Source of the DNA: Diphasiastrum complanatum
Lineage: Eukaryota; Streptophyta; Lycopodiopsida; Lycopodiales; Lycopodiaceae
Length of the DNA: 64,000 nt
Reading direction: 5' to 3'
NCBI GenBank assembly: GCA_029204225.1
Contig: CM055104.1
Coordinates: 47,626,451 to 47,690,450, forward strand
Positions 1-10,778 of the stretch are shown here, one piece after another. The notes beneath the pieces were generated by a model that worked only from the letters and a program-made list of their open reading frames with translations, was not told the DNA's origin and made no database searches. The position numbers and the translations under genes are program-made. Numbering within the stretch: position 1 is the first letter of the stretch; the number at the start of each line of letters is the position of its first letter.

Positions 1-1180
1 GCCTTCATCATGACCAAGTTTCCCCTTCACCTTTGGGGAAGTGATAGAAAACTGAATAAGATGGTCTAACACTTTGTGGGTGAACTCCATAAGGTTGAAG
101 TTTACAAGTCTCCTTTGTTATGTTGTATATTATTGTTAACATCACATTGATATGGTATTTTGTTGTATTAGTTGACATGTTCTTATTGGAGATCTTTCTC
201 CAAGTTACGGCTAGCTAGTTTGTGCTACTTCTTTCCATGGTGCACTAGCTATGCTGATTAGTTAGGTTTTGAGCAAGCTAAATTGATGAAATGTAAATTT
301 TGCTTCTTTTTCTATGAGGAATCAGGAACTTCCTTGTGCTCTTTAGGGCTTGCCTTCATCATGAATGAATATGCCCGTCACCTACATGGAAGTTTTGATT
401 TTAGGTTGGAAAAGATTTATTAAACTTCTTTTAGCATGCTAGGATTCATGTGATTGAGAATTAAGGGAATCAAATTGGCACAAATTCAACTGAAAACGTT
501 TTGTGATTTGATCTTTGCAATATAAATGCTTATCTTTGTTTGGAAATTCAAGTAGTCATGCTATTTTGGTGAGGGTTTGCAAGCCATTTTATTGTATATA
601 ATAAAGTCTTAAAATATTCTTTTAGTATTCAAAAAAGGCAAAAGAACCTCCCATCATTGTGTGCCAAGAGATATTGCTTGCTATAGAAGGAGCTCAATTG
701 TGTGGCTTGATTGGAGCACGACTTTTTGTAGCTTCGTTTAGCTAACATTTTTGACATCTTCTTCATGTTTTAACATTTGGTTGTAGCATTATTGCAGATC
801 ATTCCAAGTTGGAAAAGAAAAATTTTCAACTCCTTGGTTGTTGGTTGTAGGCCGTCAAAATTCTGAAGTGCCTATCATAGATTTTACTTTGGTAAGTTTG
901 ATATTCTTTCTGTTAACAATTTGAGAAGTGATGATATTTTGTTGTTGCACTTTTTAGAATTATAAATATTGTAATCCAACCTTTTTTTGCATAAAGACAT
1001 GGTCCTAAATATCTTATCAAGCATACTCACAATTTCACCTGATTAAGAAAAATAGTAACCAGGGCAAAGACTAGATGAATTGCCTTGAGTAGTCTAAATC
1101 AATAAAATTGGTTTCTCACACATGAAAAAGGATGTGGAAAAAAAAAAATAGGTCCACCGAATTGCAATCTGAAATTGTTA
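1..1180. other. AT-rich region without a recognisable gene
   Basis: No open frame with a recognisable domain is visible on either strand. Two related segments of about 45 bases, both opening GCCTTCATCATGA and ending in GGAAGT, lie at about 1-45 and 352-395. They suggest an old partial duplication. I see no RNA gene. Confidence 0.6.
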
Positions 1181-1890
1181 CAGCTTTACTCCCTATCCTA
1201 GTTCATTTTCTGTTTATGCACATATGTATTTTTTGTGAATACAAAAATGGCCAAGTCACCAGCCTGTGATGACCTTTGTAGAAGAAATGTAAATAAAAGT
1301 GCTATTAGAGCTTTTGATCCTTTGAGTCACATGTTGAGCTTTGGTGTAGGGTACTGGGTCATTAATTGGGAGTGGCTGGACCGTCCTCCTAATAAGTAAG
1401 TTGACGAGTCAACGGGACATGTGTCATATGCTCACTGGGACTCTTGGTCCAATGTATGAATGACACATGTTAGCCTACTCACTTGCCTATGTGTCAAGGT
1501 ACTACCAAGTGGCAAGTGTAGACTGTGCATGGATGTGACAGCTTTCACTCCGTCCCCAGTTGTTTACTATTTTATGTACAGATGTACTTTTTGTAAATAT
1601 AGAAACGGCTAAGTCACCGGCCTGTGGTGGCCTTTGTAACAAAAATGTAAATAAAACTGTAGTTGAGCTTTTGAGCCTTTGAGTGGTGTAGGGTACTGGG
1701 TCATTAATTAGATGTGGCTGGATTAACCTCCTAAAAAGTAGGAGAGTTGACTAGTCAACATGACACGTGTCACATGCTCATTGGGACACTTGGTCTAGTG
1801 TATGAGTGACACATATTAATGCCTACTCACTTTGCCTATGTGTCAGGGTACTGCCATGTGGCAAGTGTCGACTGTGCATGTGGCCCTGTG
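1181..1890. repeat. Diverged direct tandem duplication, period about 358 bp
   Basis: Two head-to-tail copies cover about 1181-1538 and 1539-1890. Shared blocks in the same order include GTAGGGTACTGGGTCATTAA (copy 1 near 1347, copy 2 near 1687), a GCC(A/T)AGTCACC segment, and GTGGCAAGTGT(A/C)GACTGTGCAT at both ends. The copies differ by many substitutions and small indels, so the duplication is old. No coding potential is apparent. It could be two adjacent copies of a solo LTR or of an unknown repeat family. Confidence 0.75.
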
Positions 1891-2213
1891 TCAACATTAG
1901 GATGGGTCAGGGTTAAGGGGTGCTTGAGGATTGTGCATAAGCTCAAAGAGTTTCCGAAGCTAATTACCGCTTGCAAGAAATTGTACAACGTTGGTGGAGG
2001 AAGGTGAAGAAGGACAATTTGGTACCTGTCACCTAGGAATCCTTCAAAATTTGGTGAGAATTGGGTATAGAGAGAGAGAGCTTTATTAATGCCTTTTGAT
2101 GCCAAAAAGCATATAAGATTGAGTAGTACATCTCAAGTGTGTAGTAACATGGGAGCCCAGTAACTCCGCAAAACAGCTAAAGAAGTATAATCTGAAATAC
2201 ATAATGTCTATCA

Positions 2214-2910
2214 CTAGAAAACTACAACAAACAAAAATATATCCAAAATATGAGGGGGATCCCAGAGATAATCAACCACACTATGACCACCATTATGAGG
2301 GTGGCACGTGAAGGCACCAGAGTTAGGCCAATAGAAGAGGCCATAAAAAATGGCTAACTCATGAACTGCTCCAAGATGAAGTAGGTACTTACCATAAGTC
2401 CTAACTGGACCTGCAACATCAGCCGAAATCCTGGTAATACCCATATCCACATCATCAAGGGCCTGTATGCGAAGTGAGTTTGCAATGTCATGGAATATTG
2501 GTTGATAGAAGGCTATTCTGGCATTAAATTACCAGTCAATATAATATGACCACGCTCCGGAGTCCAAATAACGGAGGATATCGGAAGAAAGATATGCTTA
2601 TGGAGAATTAATTCAATAAGCAAAAGTAGATTCTCAGGAGGAAAGTAACAATTGGCTATAAAAGTATCCCTGTCCAATCCAAGGCGCTGCCAATGAGGCG
2701 AATCCAAAGATAGCGCGTGAGCTCATGATGGCTAACTGACTGAAGGACTGGCTGTAAAGATTCCTGATATAGACATGCAACCCCACCTGAACCTCTGCTA
2801 CTCATGGAGAGAGAGAAAGAAAGAAAGAAAGCTTTATTAACGTCTTCTGGGCACACGTGGCTGCATAAGACCAAAATGAAAATATGTACAAGCAACAGTG
2901 GGAGCATCAT
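2214..2910 (-). pseudogene. Decayed LINE (non-LTR retrotransposon) endonuclease, EEP fold
   Basis: Read on the minus strand, fragments in several frames resemble the endonuclease/exonuclease/phosphatase domain of non-LTR retrotransposons. In order they are RGSGGVACLYQESL (about 2790), an IANCYFPPEN segment (about 2650, the usual A-x-CYFPP strand), a GHIILTGNL segment (about 2540, corresponding to the GDxILLGDxNA core), then GKYLLHLGAVHELAIFYGL and GAFTCHPHNGGHSVVDYLW (about 2400-2260), which match the C-terminal ...FTC...GG.SVVDY end of the fold. The active-site GDxN reads TGNL, so it would be inactive. Frame changes and stops separate the pieces. No reverse transcriptase follows. The identification rests on motif order and is moderately secure. 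Confidence 0.6.
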
Positions 2911-3290
2911 CCATAGGAGGACGCGGCCGTAAAATGCTATAAGCTAGCTACGAATGGAAGTAGAACAAAGCAGAAGTGAAATAAGCCCACAACCCGGGCC
3001 AGGTATAACAAAAGAACTACAGAAAAAGAACCAATGCTCACAACCCGGGCCAGGTGGAGAATAAGTACATATCAGCGAAAGTAAGTGTGAAAGGTTGGCT
3101 GAGTGGAGAGTACATTGGGCCCTGATGGAGGCAAGTGGTGACTACATTTGGGATTTTTCCGCGGTGGCACATGGATAGGAATCTCATCGTCGGAGTCATC
3201 AGCATGTGCTCGAGTCCGAAAGAAGCCAGTGAGAAGCAATTGCTAAGAGTCTAACCCCAGGTGATCTGGTACAGGCAGATGAGACTGACG

Positions 3291-3292
<2 letters not shown>

Positions 3293-3380
<88 letters not shown>
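3293..3380. repeat. (GA)n microsatellite, about 88 bp
   Basis: An uninterrupted GA dinucleotide run. Open frames across it are only Ser-Leu or Arg-Glu dipeptide repeats and are not genes. A 17-base motif CACAACCCGGGCCAGGT occurs twice just upstream (about 2989 and 3039). Confidence 0.97.
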
Positions 3381-3382
<2 letters not shown>

Positions 3383-3383
3383 C

Positions 3384-3730
3384 AAAACTGCACTTAGTTC
3401 CTCTTGACAAAGCAAGACTGAAACCTTTTGAAGCCTTTATTCATAATCCAACAAGGTAAAATATAGCTGAAAAGTAAAATACAGTACTAAAAAGCACCAT
3501 AAAGCATAACCACTTTCAAGACGTCCAGCTGATACCTGCCACCATCCCACAAAACACAACCACACAAGTTAGTTTAGTGAGGAAGATAGGTGTCATAGCT
3601 GAGCGTCAGTTGTTATTCATGTCCAAAAGAAGTTATACTACTTAATAGCTTTGAATAGCATTTTAAAACATGCTCCAGTCTTCCCAATCAAATAGTGATT
3701 TGGCGATAGGCCAAGCCGTTATATCACCGT
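3384..3730. other. Non-coding spacer
   Basis: Nothing recognisable as a gene, RNA or element terminus. Confidence 0.5.
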
Positions 3731-4158
3731 ATCAGGGCGAGTGCCATGCTAATCAGTTTACGGGCAGTTGGTCCATATTAGTTCGTTTTTAGTTATAAAA
3801 AGAGTATGAATAGTTTTAACCGTTTACATTTTGCTTAGCCAAAAGACTTGGTGTGGACACGTGTGCTGGTATTAGGGCAAATCCATGCCATGCTAATCCA
3901 AGTGACCCTCACAAAGCAAGGTATGTCACGCATTGTTGTCCATGCTCTTGAGCATATCCATGCTTTCTAGTTGCATCTCACCAAAGGTCTAAAGTAACAC
4001 TTATTAGGGTAGGGTTAAGTATTACCATGCTTATTATACAGAAATCCTATAACAACCATGGTATAGGGACATTACTTCAGATAGACATGATTAGTTATTA
4101 GTAGGAAAATTTCAATGTTTTTACTAGGTATTAGGGCAGATCCGTGCCATTCTAACCC
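3731..4158. repeat. Periodic array I: four copies of a TTAGGGC...TGCCATGCTAA motif
   Basis: Related motifs start at 3731 (ATCAGGGCGAGTGCCATGCT...), 3871 (ATTAGGGCAAATCCATGCCA...), 4003 (ATTAGGGTAGGGTTAAG..., weakest) and 4130 (ATTAGGGCAGATCCGTGCCA...). Spacings are 140, 132 and 127. Each good copy can fold, because GGCA pairs with TGCC and TTAG with CTAA. The copies at 3871 and 4130 also share the following ACGCATT...TCCATGCT.TCTA block, so the repeated unit exceeds 80 bp. No protein or known element is recognised. Confidence 0.65.
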
Positions 4159-4840
4159 TTTTGTAAAAACTACGTATCTTACGCATTTCCATGCTGTCTA
4201 AGACCGTCTTATTGGAGTCTCTACTGTTAGGTTTTTGACAAGGATTTCTTTAAGAATCATTTAGTCAATTTTGCTTTTTGGGAAGTAGTATCTTTTTCTT
4301 AAGTCGTTTTAAAAAGAAAAAGGAAAAGGTTTTTTTTGAAGAGACATAGATGTTAAGGTATAAAGAACTACGTAACCCGTTCTTGTTCATGCATCGTAGA
4401 ATTCACATACGAATCGATAACGAGAAGTCATACCTGAATGTTGTAGACGAGGCTTCTTGAGAGGCTGCCATTGTTGGTTTTTTGTAAAGGTTTTTTCTTT
4501 ATATCATAACGACAAGAAAATAGTCTTTTTAGTCCATAGCTACGTTAAAGAGTAAGAAACGTTTAGATACAGTATACAGAGTGCGTTAAATTGTCTGCTT
4601 TGTGAAGTTTCAGTAGGTAGCATACCTTGGCTTTGAGTACGATAATGCTCGGTTCGAGTATGAATTAGAATGTAGAAGATGAAAGGCCGTAGTAAAAAAT
4701 GATGCTACATTATCACACGCACCAATAGCAGTTTAGTATCGTAGGGTGAGACTGGAAACGTAAAAAACAACATTCAAGAATATCAATTTATTGTAAGAAC
4801 CGAGAGTAAATCCATTTCTTAGAGGTGAGCCATCAAAAGT
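4159..4840. other. Non-coding spacer between the two periodic arrays
   Basis: No gene, no element terminus and no long repeat recognised. It is of the same base composition as the flanking arrays and may belong to the same unknown element or transcript. Confidence 0.45.
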
Positions 4841-5375
4841 CCTTCTATCCATTGCTGGATAGTAGAAGGTATGAATGTAAGAAACAACAATCATTTAAAG
4901 AATAATGTTGCTTTCTGTCCATCGCTGGACAACAAGCCTAAGAACCATATAAACCTTCAGAGAATAAAGTGTAGGTGATCCTACTATCCATCGCTGGGCA
5001 GTAATGTGGGTTTGCATTTAAAGTATACACAAAAAGGACAAGATGGAGCTTGCTGTCCATCGCTGGACAGAGAGTACATCTACCTTGGAAAACCATCATC
5101 AAAAGTGGAGAGTATGCTAGCTGTCTCGCTGGACAGAAGCATTCATAAAGTGTTTACTTTGAAGCCAAAAAACACCTACTAAGGAGCTACTCCATCGCTG
5201 TCCCTTAAGAGTGAAGAGGCATTCATGTATATGAGGAGGCAACTAGTAATCAATCGCTGCCTACCAAACAGATTTGAAGCGATGTAGTAAAGTGTATTTT
5301 GTCCATCGCTAACAGGTAGGATGCACAAGTTTATTCTACACAACAATCCATTAGATCTGCTGGACATTCATCCAT
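4841..5375. repeat. Periodic array II: nine palindromic CTGTCCATCGCTGGACAG-type hairpins
   Basis: A self-complementary core, best seen as CTGTCCA-TCGC-TGGACAG at 5053-5070, recurs at about 4846, 4916, 4985, 5054, 5122, 5189, 5248, 5300 and 5352. The first six starts are 70, 69, 69, 68 and 67 bases apart, and the last intervals shrink to about 50-60. Copy 1 reads TATCCA-TTGC-TGGATA and is lengthened by pairing CCTTC/GAAGG, so the stem is kept although its sequence changed. Later copies lose one arm (5248, 5300). Intervening segments of about 50 bases show little similarity. No flanking protein genes exist, and this is plant DNA, so it is not a CRISPR array. Confidence 0.8.
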
Positions 5376-5870
5376 CATACCAGAAATGACTCATATAGGG
5401 CTTTACGTTATGAGCATGATTTAGCTATAGCCAGCGGTTAATCAAAGAAGCATAGAAAATGCGCTGGAATACCGAAGTAATGGAGAGTCACTTACCGTAA
5501 GATAGTATGCCGTCGAATCCGGAACTGGTAGGGCGCTCTTGCTGTATGTGAGAAACAAGCAAACTCTTCACTGTGATGTGAGGGAGGATCCTCGAAACTG
5601 CAAGCTTATATGGTGTTATGTAAAGTGGTTTCCCGGGAGGTCATGAGGGAGGGAAAATTAACTTCCCTCCAGTTAGGATTCTAAGATTTAAAATTTTGTA
5701 GAGTGTTTTTAAATCTAAGGAGGGAAAAACCCTTAAGTTAAAAAAGGACCTTTTATGCAAGAGAGGGTTACTTTGAAATATAACCTTGTGTTTTTGAGGA
5801 GGCGGTGGTGCGTCTGTTGTCCACTTGTTTGGTAGCAAAGCAAGGCAAGTATAAACGTAGAAGCATCCAT

Positions 5871-5935
<65 letters not shown>

Positions 5936-6465
5936 GTAGGAGGTATTCTCATTCTCTTTGCCGCTTTGAAGTGTGTTTACAGAGATATTCTGGAGGAGAT
6001 CTGCAAGGGGTGATTGCAAAGGTTACGACCATGCCTGAGCAATGTAAGGTCTTTGGGCTATTTTTCAACTATCAAACATTCGCTTATTTAAATGGTTGAA
6101 GCAAGTTTCACATTCTCATATCTTTATCTAAAAACTTTCGGTTAGCTAAGAATGCAATTTTGGAACTTCATGGAAAGCATCAGTTGACATACGAGTAAAT
6201 CTTTATAAGCACGAAAGCATCACTTCAATAAATTTTGTTTGTTCATTTTTGTACATCTCAAGGCACATAGCTCTTATATGCATAAAACTTTGTACCCTTA
6301 TTCTAAGATGTTTCAGGATTGCAAGGATACATACCTTTTTGTAGTTGGCCGAGAATCGGATTAGTAGTCTTCTTGCCATAGTACTGGACTTCAACACAAT
6401 GATGCATATCTACCTATTATGCTAAATCACAAAAGCATTGAAAAAAATTAAGAAAAAAAAAATTG
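5376..6465. other. Non-coding region with a GA microsatellite
   Basis: No gene recognised. It contains a (GA)n run at 5875-5932 whose apparent reading frames are only dipeptide repeats. The sequence leads into the subterminal repeats of the hAT ends that begin near 6466. Confidence 0.55.
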
Positions 6466-6595
6466 CGTCCGGACCCCCGGATGCATCTGTTTTTTTTTTT
6501 CTTCAAAAAAAAAAAATTAAAAAAAAAAAATAGATGCGTCCGACCCCGCGTCCGGGGGTCGGACGCGGGCAAAACGGCCTGGACCCTCATGTCTG
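6466..6595. repeat. Right terminus of a hAT-like element: CG-rich palindromic subterminal repeats
   Basis: Copies of GCGTCCG(G)ACCCC and the palindrome GTCCGGGGGTCGGAC end in GGACCCTCATGTCTG at 6595. This is the reverse complement of CAGACATGAGGGTCC, which starts the mirror arm at 6644. The rest of this left-hand element is not recognisable upstream, so it is truncated or strongly diverged. A-rich tracts (6490-6530) lie inside the arm. Confidence 0.7.
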
Positions 6596-6602
6596 ATATA
6601 AA

Positions 6603-6643
<41 letters not shown>
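6596..6643. repeat. (TA)n tract between two element termini
   Basis: A TA dinucleotide run of about 48 bases lies exactly between the CATGTCTG end on the left and the CAGACATG end on the right. This resembles the (TA)n spacers between hAT elements at 19.45-19.50 kb and 20.27 kb. Confidence 0.9.
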
Positions 6644-6644
<1 letters not shown>

Positions 6645-6800
6645 AGACATGAGGGTCCGGGCCAAAGTGCCCGTGTCCGCGTCCGACGCCCGGACCTGGA
6701 CGCGTCCGACCCCCGGACGCGGGGTTGGACGCATCCTTTTTTTTATTTTTTTATTTTTTAAAGGCTGGATGCGTCCGGGCCCTGGACGCGTTTTTTTAAA
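6644..6800 (+). repeat. Left terminus of the DUF659 hAT element: GGACGCGTCC-type subterminal repeats
   Basis: Starts CAGACATGAGGGTCC and continues with repeated GCGTCCGAC, CCCGGACCTGGACGCGTCC and GCGTCCGGGCCCTGGACGCG palindromes, then A/T tracts. It mirrors 6466-6595. The transposase start codon lies about 490 bp downstream, so this is the 5' end of that element. No matching right terminus is found after 10.44 kb. Confidence 0.7.
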
Positions 6801-6909
6801 AAAAAAGAAAAAAAGAAAAGCAAAAACCCGCGGGCCTTGCGGACAGTCCGCAGAACCCGAGAGCAGGCAGAGGGCGGAAGAGGGCGGAAGAGGGAGAGTG
6901 TGGGAGAGC

Positions 6910-6971
<62 letters not shown>

Positions 6972-7233
6972 TGTTTGTGTGTGTGTGAGAAAATTGTGTG
7001 TGTGTGAAAATTGTGTGTTGATTTGTGTGCATTCAGTTGTGTGTGTGGTGATCTGTGTGTAGTGAGAGAGAGAGGAAGAGACAGAGAGTGTGAGGAACGT
7101 AGAGAGAGAGGATTTGTGTGTGTGCACAATATGTGTGTGTGAGTTTAGGATTTAGGTTCAAAGGTGCTTGGGTTTGGAGTTTAGGGTTTAGGGCGGGAGA
7201 GAGCTTGGATTTCCGTGCTTCTGTGTGTGTGCG

Positions 7234-7287
<54 letters not shown>
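6801..7287 (+). other. Leader of the hAT element with GA and TG microsatellites
   Basis: Holds (GA)n at 6912-6968 and 7241-7288 and TG-rich stretches at about 6970-7050. It probably represents the promoter and 5' untranslated region of the transposase gene. No TATA box can be picked with confidence. Confidence 0.5.
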
Positions 7288-7288
<1 letters not shown>

Positions 7289-10200
7289 TGGCTGCTCGTC
7301 CCATTTGGGATGAGGTGGAAGTCATGCCCGACAAAAAGTGGCGTTGCCCTTTTTGTCGAAAGCAGTTCACAGGGAACGCCTCTCGGGTTCGAGCACATCT
7401 GGGGGGGTTGCGAGTCCGACCCACGGGGGGACGCTACGGGATCGGCATTTGTATGGTCATCCCCGCTGCGGAGAGGGCTCGCATTATGGAGACATATTCT
7501 GAGACAACTGCTGAGCCCGACGAGCCGTCCACAGATGCCGCGGACTCTATTTCTACTGGTGCACCCACTGCCACCGACCCTGCCACTGGTACACCCCCCG
7601 GCGCCACCGCCCCCACCGTCGCATCTGCACCCGCCACCGCCGCTGCATTTGCACCCGCCCCCGCCACCGCCTCCGCCTCCGCCAGTACTCCTCCCCATGG
7701 ATCCACGGCCTCCACTGCTGCACCTACGCCTCTGCCATCACCATCAGATCTGCACGGCCCGTCCACATCCTCCACTTCTGCACCTGCACCTATGCCATCA
7801 CCTCCACATCCGCATCGTCCATCCGCATCCTCCTAGCCATCCACATCCCGAGGCACCAGACAGATGTCCATGCCGGAATCTTTCAGAGAGGGGCAGCACA
7901 GAGAGGCCACCAGGACCATAGCACAGATGTTCTATGACCTGAACCTCCCCTTTATCATGGCATCATCCCGCATCTTTCGAGAGATTGTCTCGAAAGTTGC
8001 AGTCTGCGGGCCCGGCTACACACCACCCACAGCCGACGCACTATGAGGCCCTTTGCTCCAGGACCGGGTTGCATCAGTCAGAGAGAGACTAGCCGCACTG
8101 CACGAGGCTTGGGATAGATACGGCTGTTCCATCATGGCTGATGGGTGGACTAATCGTCGCAGACGTCCACTCATCAACGTGATTGTTTCCAGTTGTTACG
8201 GTTCCATGTTCTTGCGCAGCATCGACGCCTCCGAGGCAGGGAGAGTGCATTCGGCCGAGTACATTTACGGCATCATTCGCACGGCGATAGAGGAGGTCAG
8301 GCCACAACGCGTTGTCCAGGTATAATATTCTTTCATTAGTTGCTTGCTCATTTGCTGCTTGATGTTGACACAATAGTCCTGCGTAGTTTTCGATTGATTG
8401 CAATGTGTTTCTCGAGCTCTGAACTGATCGTGTGAACGTATCGCAAAAGGTTGTGACGGACAATGCGTCCAACTGTCGCGGTATGGGGGAGCTTCTTATG
8501 GCAGACTACCCCTCCATTGTCTGGACTCCATGCGCCGCACACTTACTGGACCTCCTCCTGCATTCCATCGGGCGCCTGCCTTGGGTCAGTGACATTCTCA
8601 CGAGGGCACTTGCGGTCGTGGACTTCGTCACACGCAAGCGCCGCATGACGGCACTTTTCCGCACATTCAGCAGGTAACCTGCCACTTACTTTTTGGCTCG
8701 TTCAAGATGCTCTTTTTTTTTGCTCATTTCATGTGTGCCTCTCATTCCGTTTGTCAATGCAGGCTCGACTTGAGGGGCCCGCTCGCACCCGCTTCACCTA
8801 CCAGTTCATCATGCTTGAGCGGCTACACAAGCTCAAGGGTGAATTGCGGTCAATTTCCCTGCGCGGGCTCAAGTGTACTTAAGCATGTCGTTGCTCAACT
8901 GCAAGCACTCTCTGGGGCTGTTCGGCGAGGACCTTGCACGTGTTCGAGAGAACAGGCTCTTGCCTGTATCATGGTGGGAGAGCTACGGCGCTGGACAGCT
9001 AGACCTGAGGACGCTCGCGCTCCGAGTCCTTTCACAGGTACGTTGTCTTGTCTCATTCATCCAACCAATTTTCGCATTTTCTCTACAAGGTCGGTACTCA
9101 CTCGAGTTGTTGCCAATTAATGCAGGACTGTTCTGCTTGCGTGTGCGAGCGGAACTGGTCAGCGTTCAGCCTTGTTCACACGAACAGGCGGAACCGTCTG
9201 ATGACGGAGCGGTGCAATGACCTGGTGTACTGCAACACCAACACCAGAGTGGTTCGACGCATCACGGAGAGCATGAGGGCAGGAGGCGCACACGCCCTAC
9301 TGCTGCAGGTATATTTCGTTGCTCTGTCGTTTTGCTTTCGTATTGGTTTGAGACATTCAGTTTAATGCCCTCACGGTTGCTTCGGCTATTCTCACGAATG
9401 ATTGACTTGTGCAGGTCAATCCCGATGAGTGCCTGGTTGCAGCGGCAGATCACGAGCCAGAGGTTGATCCGGACGATGCTGTTCGGCGTGCTCTGCGGGG
9501 TGATCTCGAGGATGATGCCGATGCCGATGCCGATGAGACCACCACCCTCCTTGCTGACATTCCATTGCCCTCCTCCTTTGATGAGCCCACATATGATTCA
9601 GACGAGACGGTCGACCTAGCAGGGGATGGTCCACGTGCCCCACCCAGTACCCCCGCATCACGCCCCCTTTCAGATGATGGCTGGTCAGAGTTTGCGAGGG
9701 AGACAGAGGCTGCTGCCCAAAGACATATAGCGCAGAGACGACTCAGAGCATCACAGGCAGGTAGTTCCTCCCAGAGACCCCCCCGTGGCAGAGGGAGACC
9801 CCCAGGCAGGAGTGTACTACATCCGACCATGATGTTCTCAATGCTACACCCCTTTCAAAGTCTACTATATAGGTAATGAAATTCCTTCTTTTTAAGCTTA
9901 CGAAATGAATAATTGTATTGCTTATTGGCTTTATGAATGTGTTGGCTTTGTGCATGTATTGACCTTGTGTCCTTGATGCGTAGGAGAATCAGCATGCGTG
10001 CCCATCAAAGGATGTGGACCATGGGCAAGAGGAGGTAGCAGTGAACTTTGACTTCGCACACATTTCCCCTACCCTTCCTGGCCCCTGATACATCAATCCA
10101 GATGCAGAGTCCTAGGAAGGGCCAGATGATTCAATGTTAAGACACCTTGCTAGAGACGATGTTGAGCACAAAGGGTTTTTTGATGGCAAGTCCACTCATA

Positions 10201-10440
10201 GTGTACGAACTAGGGCTACTGGTAGGTCCAGCAGTAGGACGAGCATAGCTGACTTGTTTGTCCGGCCAAATAGGACATCTATCGCCCCACCCATACCTAG
10301 GGCCACGGGTAGGGACAGACCTAGAGGATTAGGCGTTGGATCTAGCCAGGGAAAAATTTAGTATGCTCTAGAGGTAGAGGTAGAGGCAGACCTGGGTGGG
10401 TAGTGGCCCCCTCACCAGACGTCAAAGGGAGTCCCCTCTT
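7288..10440 (+). pseudogene. hAT-family transposase (BED finger, DUF659, dimerisation domain, C-terminal extension), broken
   Basis: Would cut and paste its own element in the nucleus. The ATG at 7288 follows the GA run. Residues about 10-45 form a BED zinc finger (KWRCPFC, then RVRAHLGG), followed by an Ala/Pro/Thr-rich linker. In-frame stops lie at 7834 (TAG) and 8044 (TGA). DUF659 shows GCSIMADGWTN and, after an intron at 8320-8449, VVTDNASNC and WTPCAAH. Other plausible introns are 8674-8762, 9038-9125, 9309-9414 and 9873-9983, all GT-AG. Exon 3 has a frameshift near 8783, and about 135 residues present in the relative at 20.6-25 kb are missing near 8870. The dimerisation region reads LPVSWWESYG, LALRVLSQ, VCERNW. 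A long acidic C-terminus then has an AT-hook-like GRGRPPGR. The last exon (from 9984) continues to about 10440 with three stops. Confidence 0.85.
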
Positions 10441-10778
10441 AGGCTCAGACGATGTCTCATCCTAGGATCTTATTCATAGTACTATTTGATTAGACATGCA
10501 TTATTTCTTTACATATCGTGCGTACAGCGAATGCACAACTATTTTATGGATGTTTTGTTTACATTTATGGCTCATCCCTGAACTTTGTTCCCATTATATG
10601 GTGGTTATGCTTGAGTCTATAATGTTTTATGGTTTTAAAATAATTATATGATTCTGTTAATAATTTTATGGTTTTCAAAGGCTAGCTAAATAGTGGATAG
10701 TTTAATCCCCCAAAATAGTGCATAAAACCTTAAAATCCCCAAACTCAAACCCAAAATAAAATTAATCTTTAATGTTCT

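Noticed and set aside
4841-5375. CRISPR array
   Set aside because: Palindromic repeats with regular spacers are present, but repeats are only 14-18 bases and diverged, there are no cas genes, and all surroundings are plant transposons.
5641-7698. Long open frames made of Leu-Ser or Arg-Glu repeats
   Set aside because: They are translations of GA/CT microsatellites and adjoining low-complexity DNA on either strand, with no domain.
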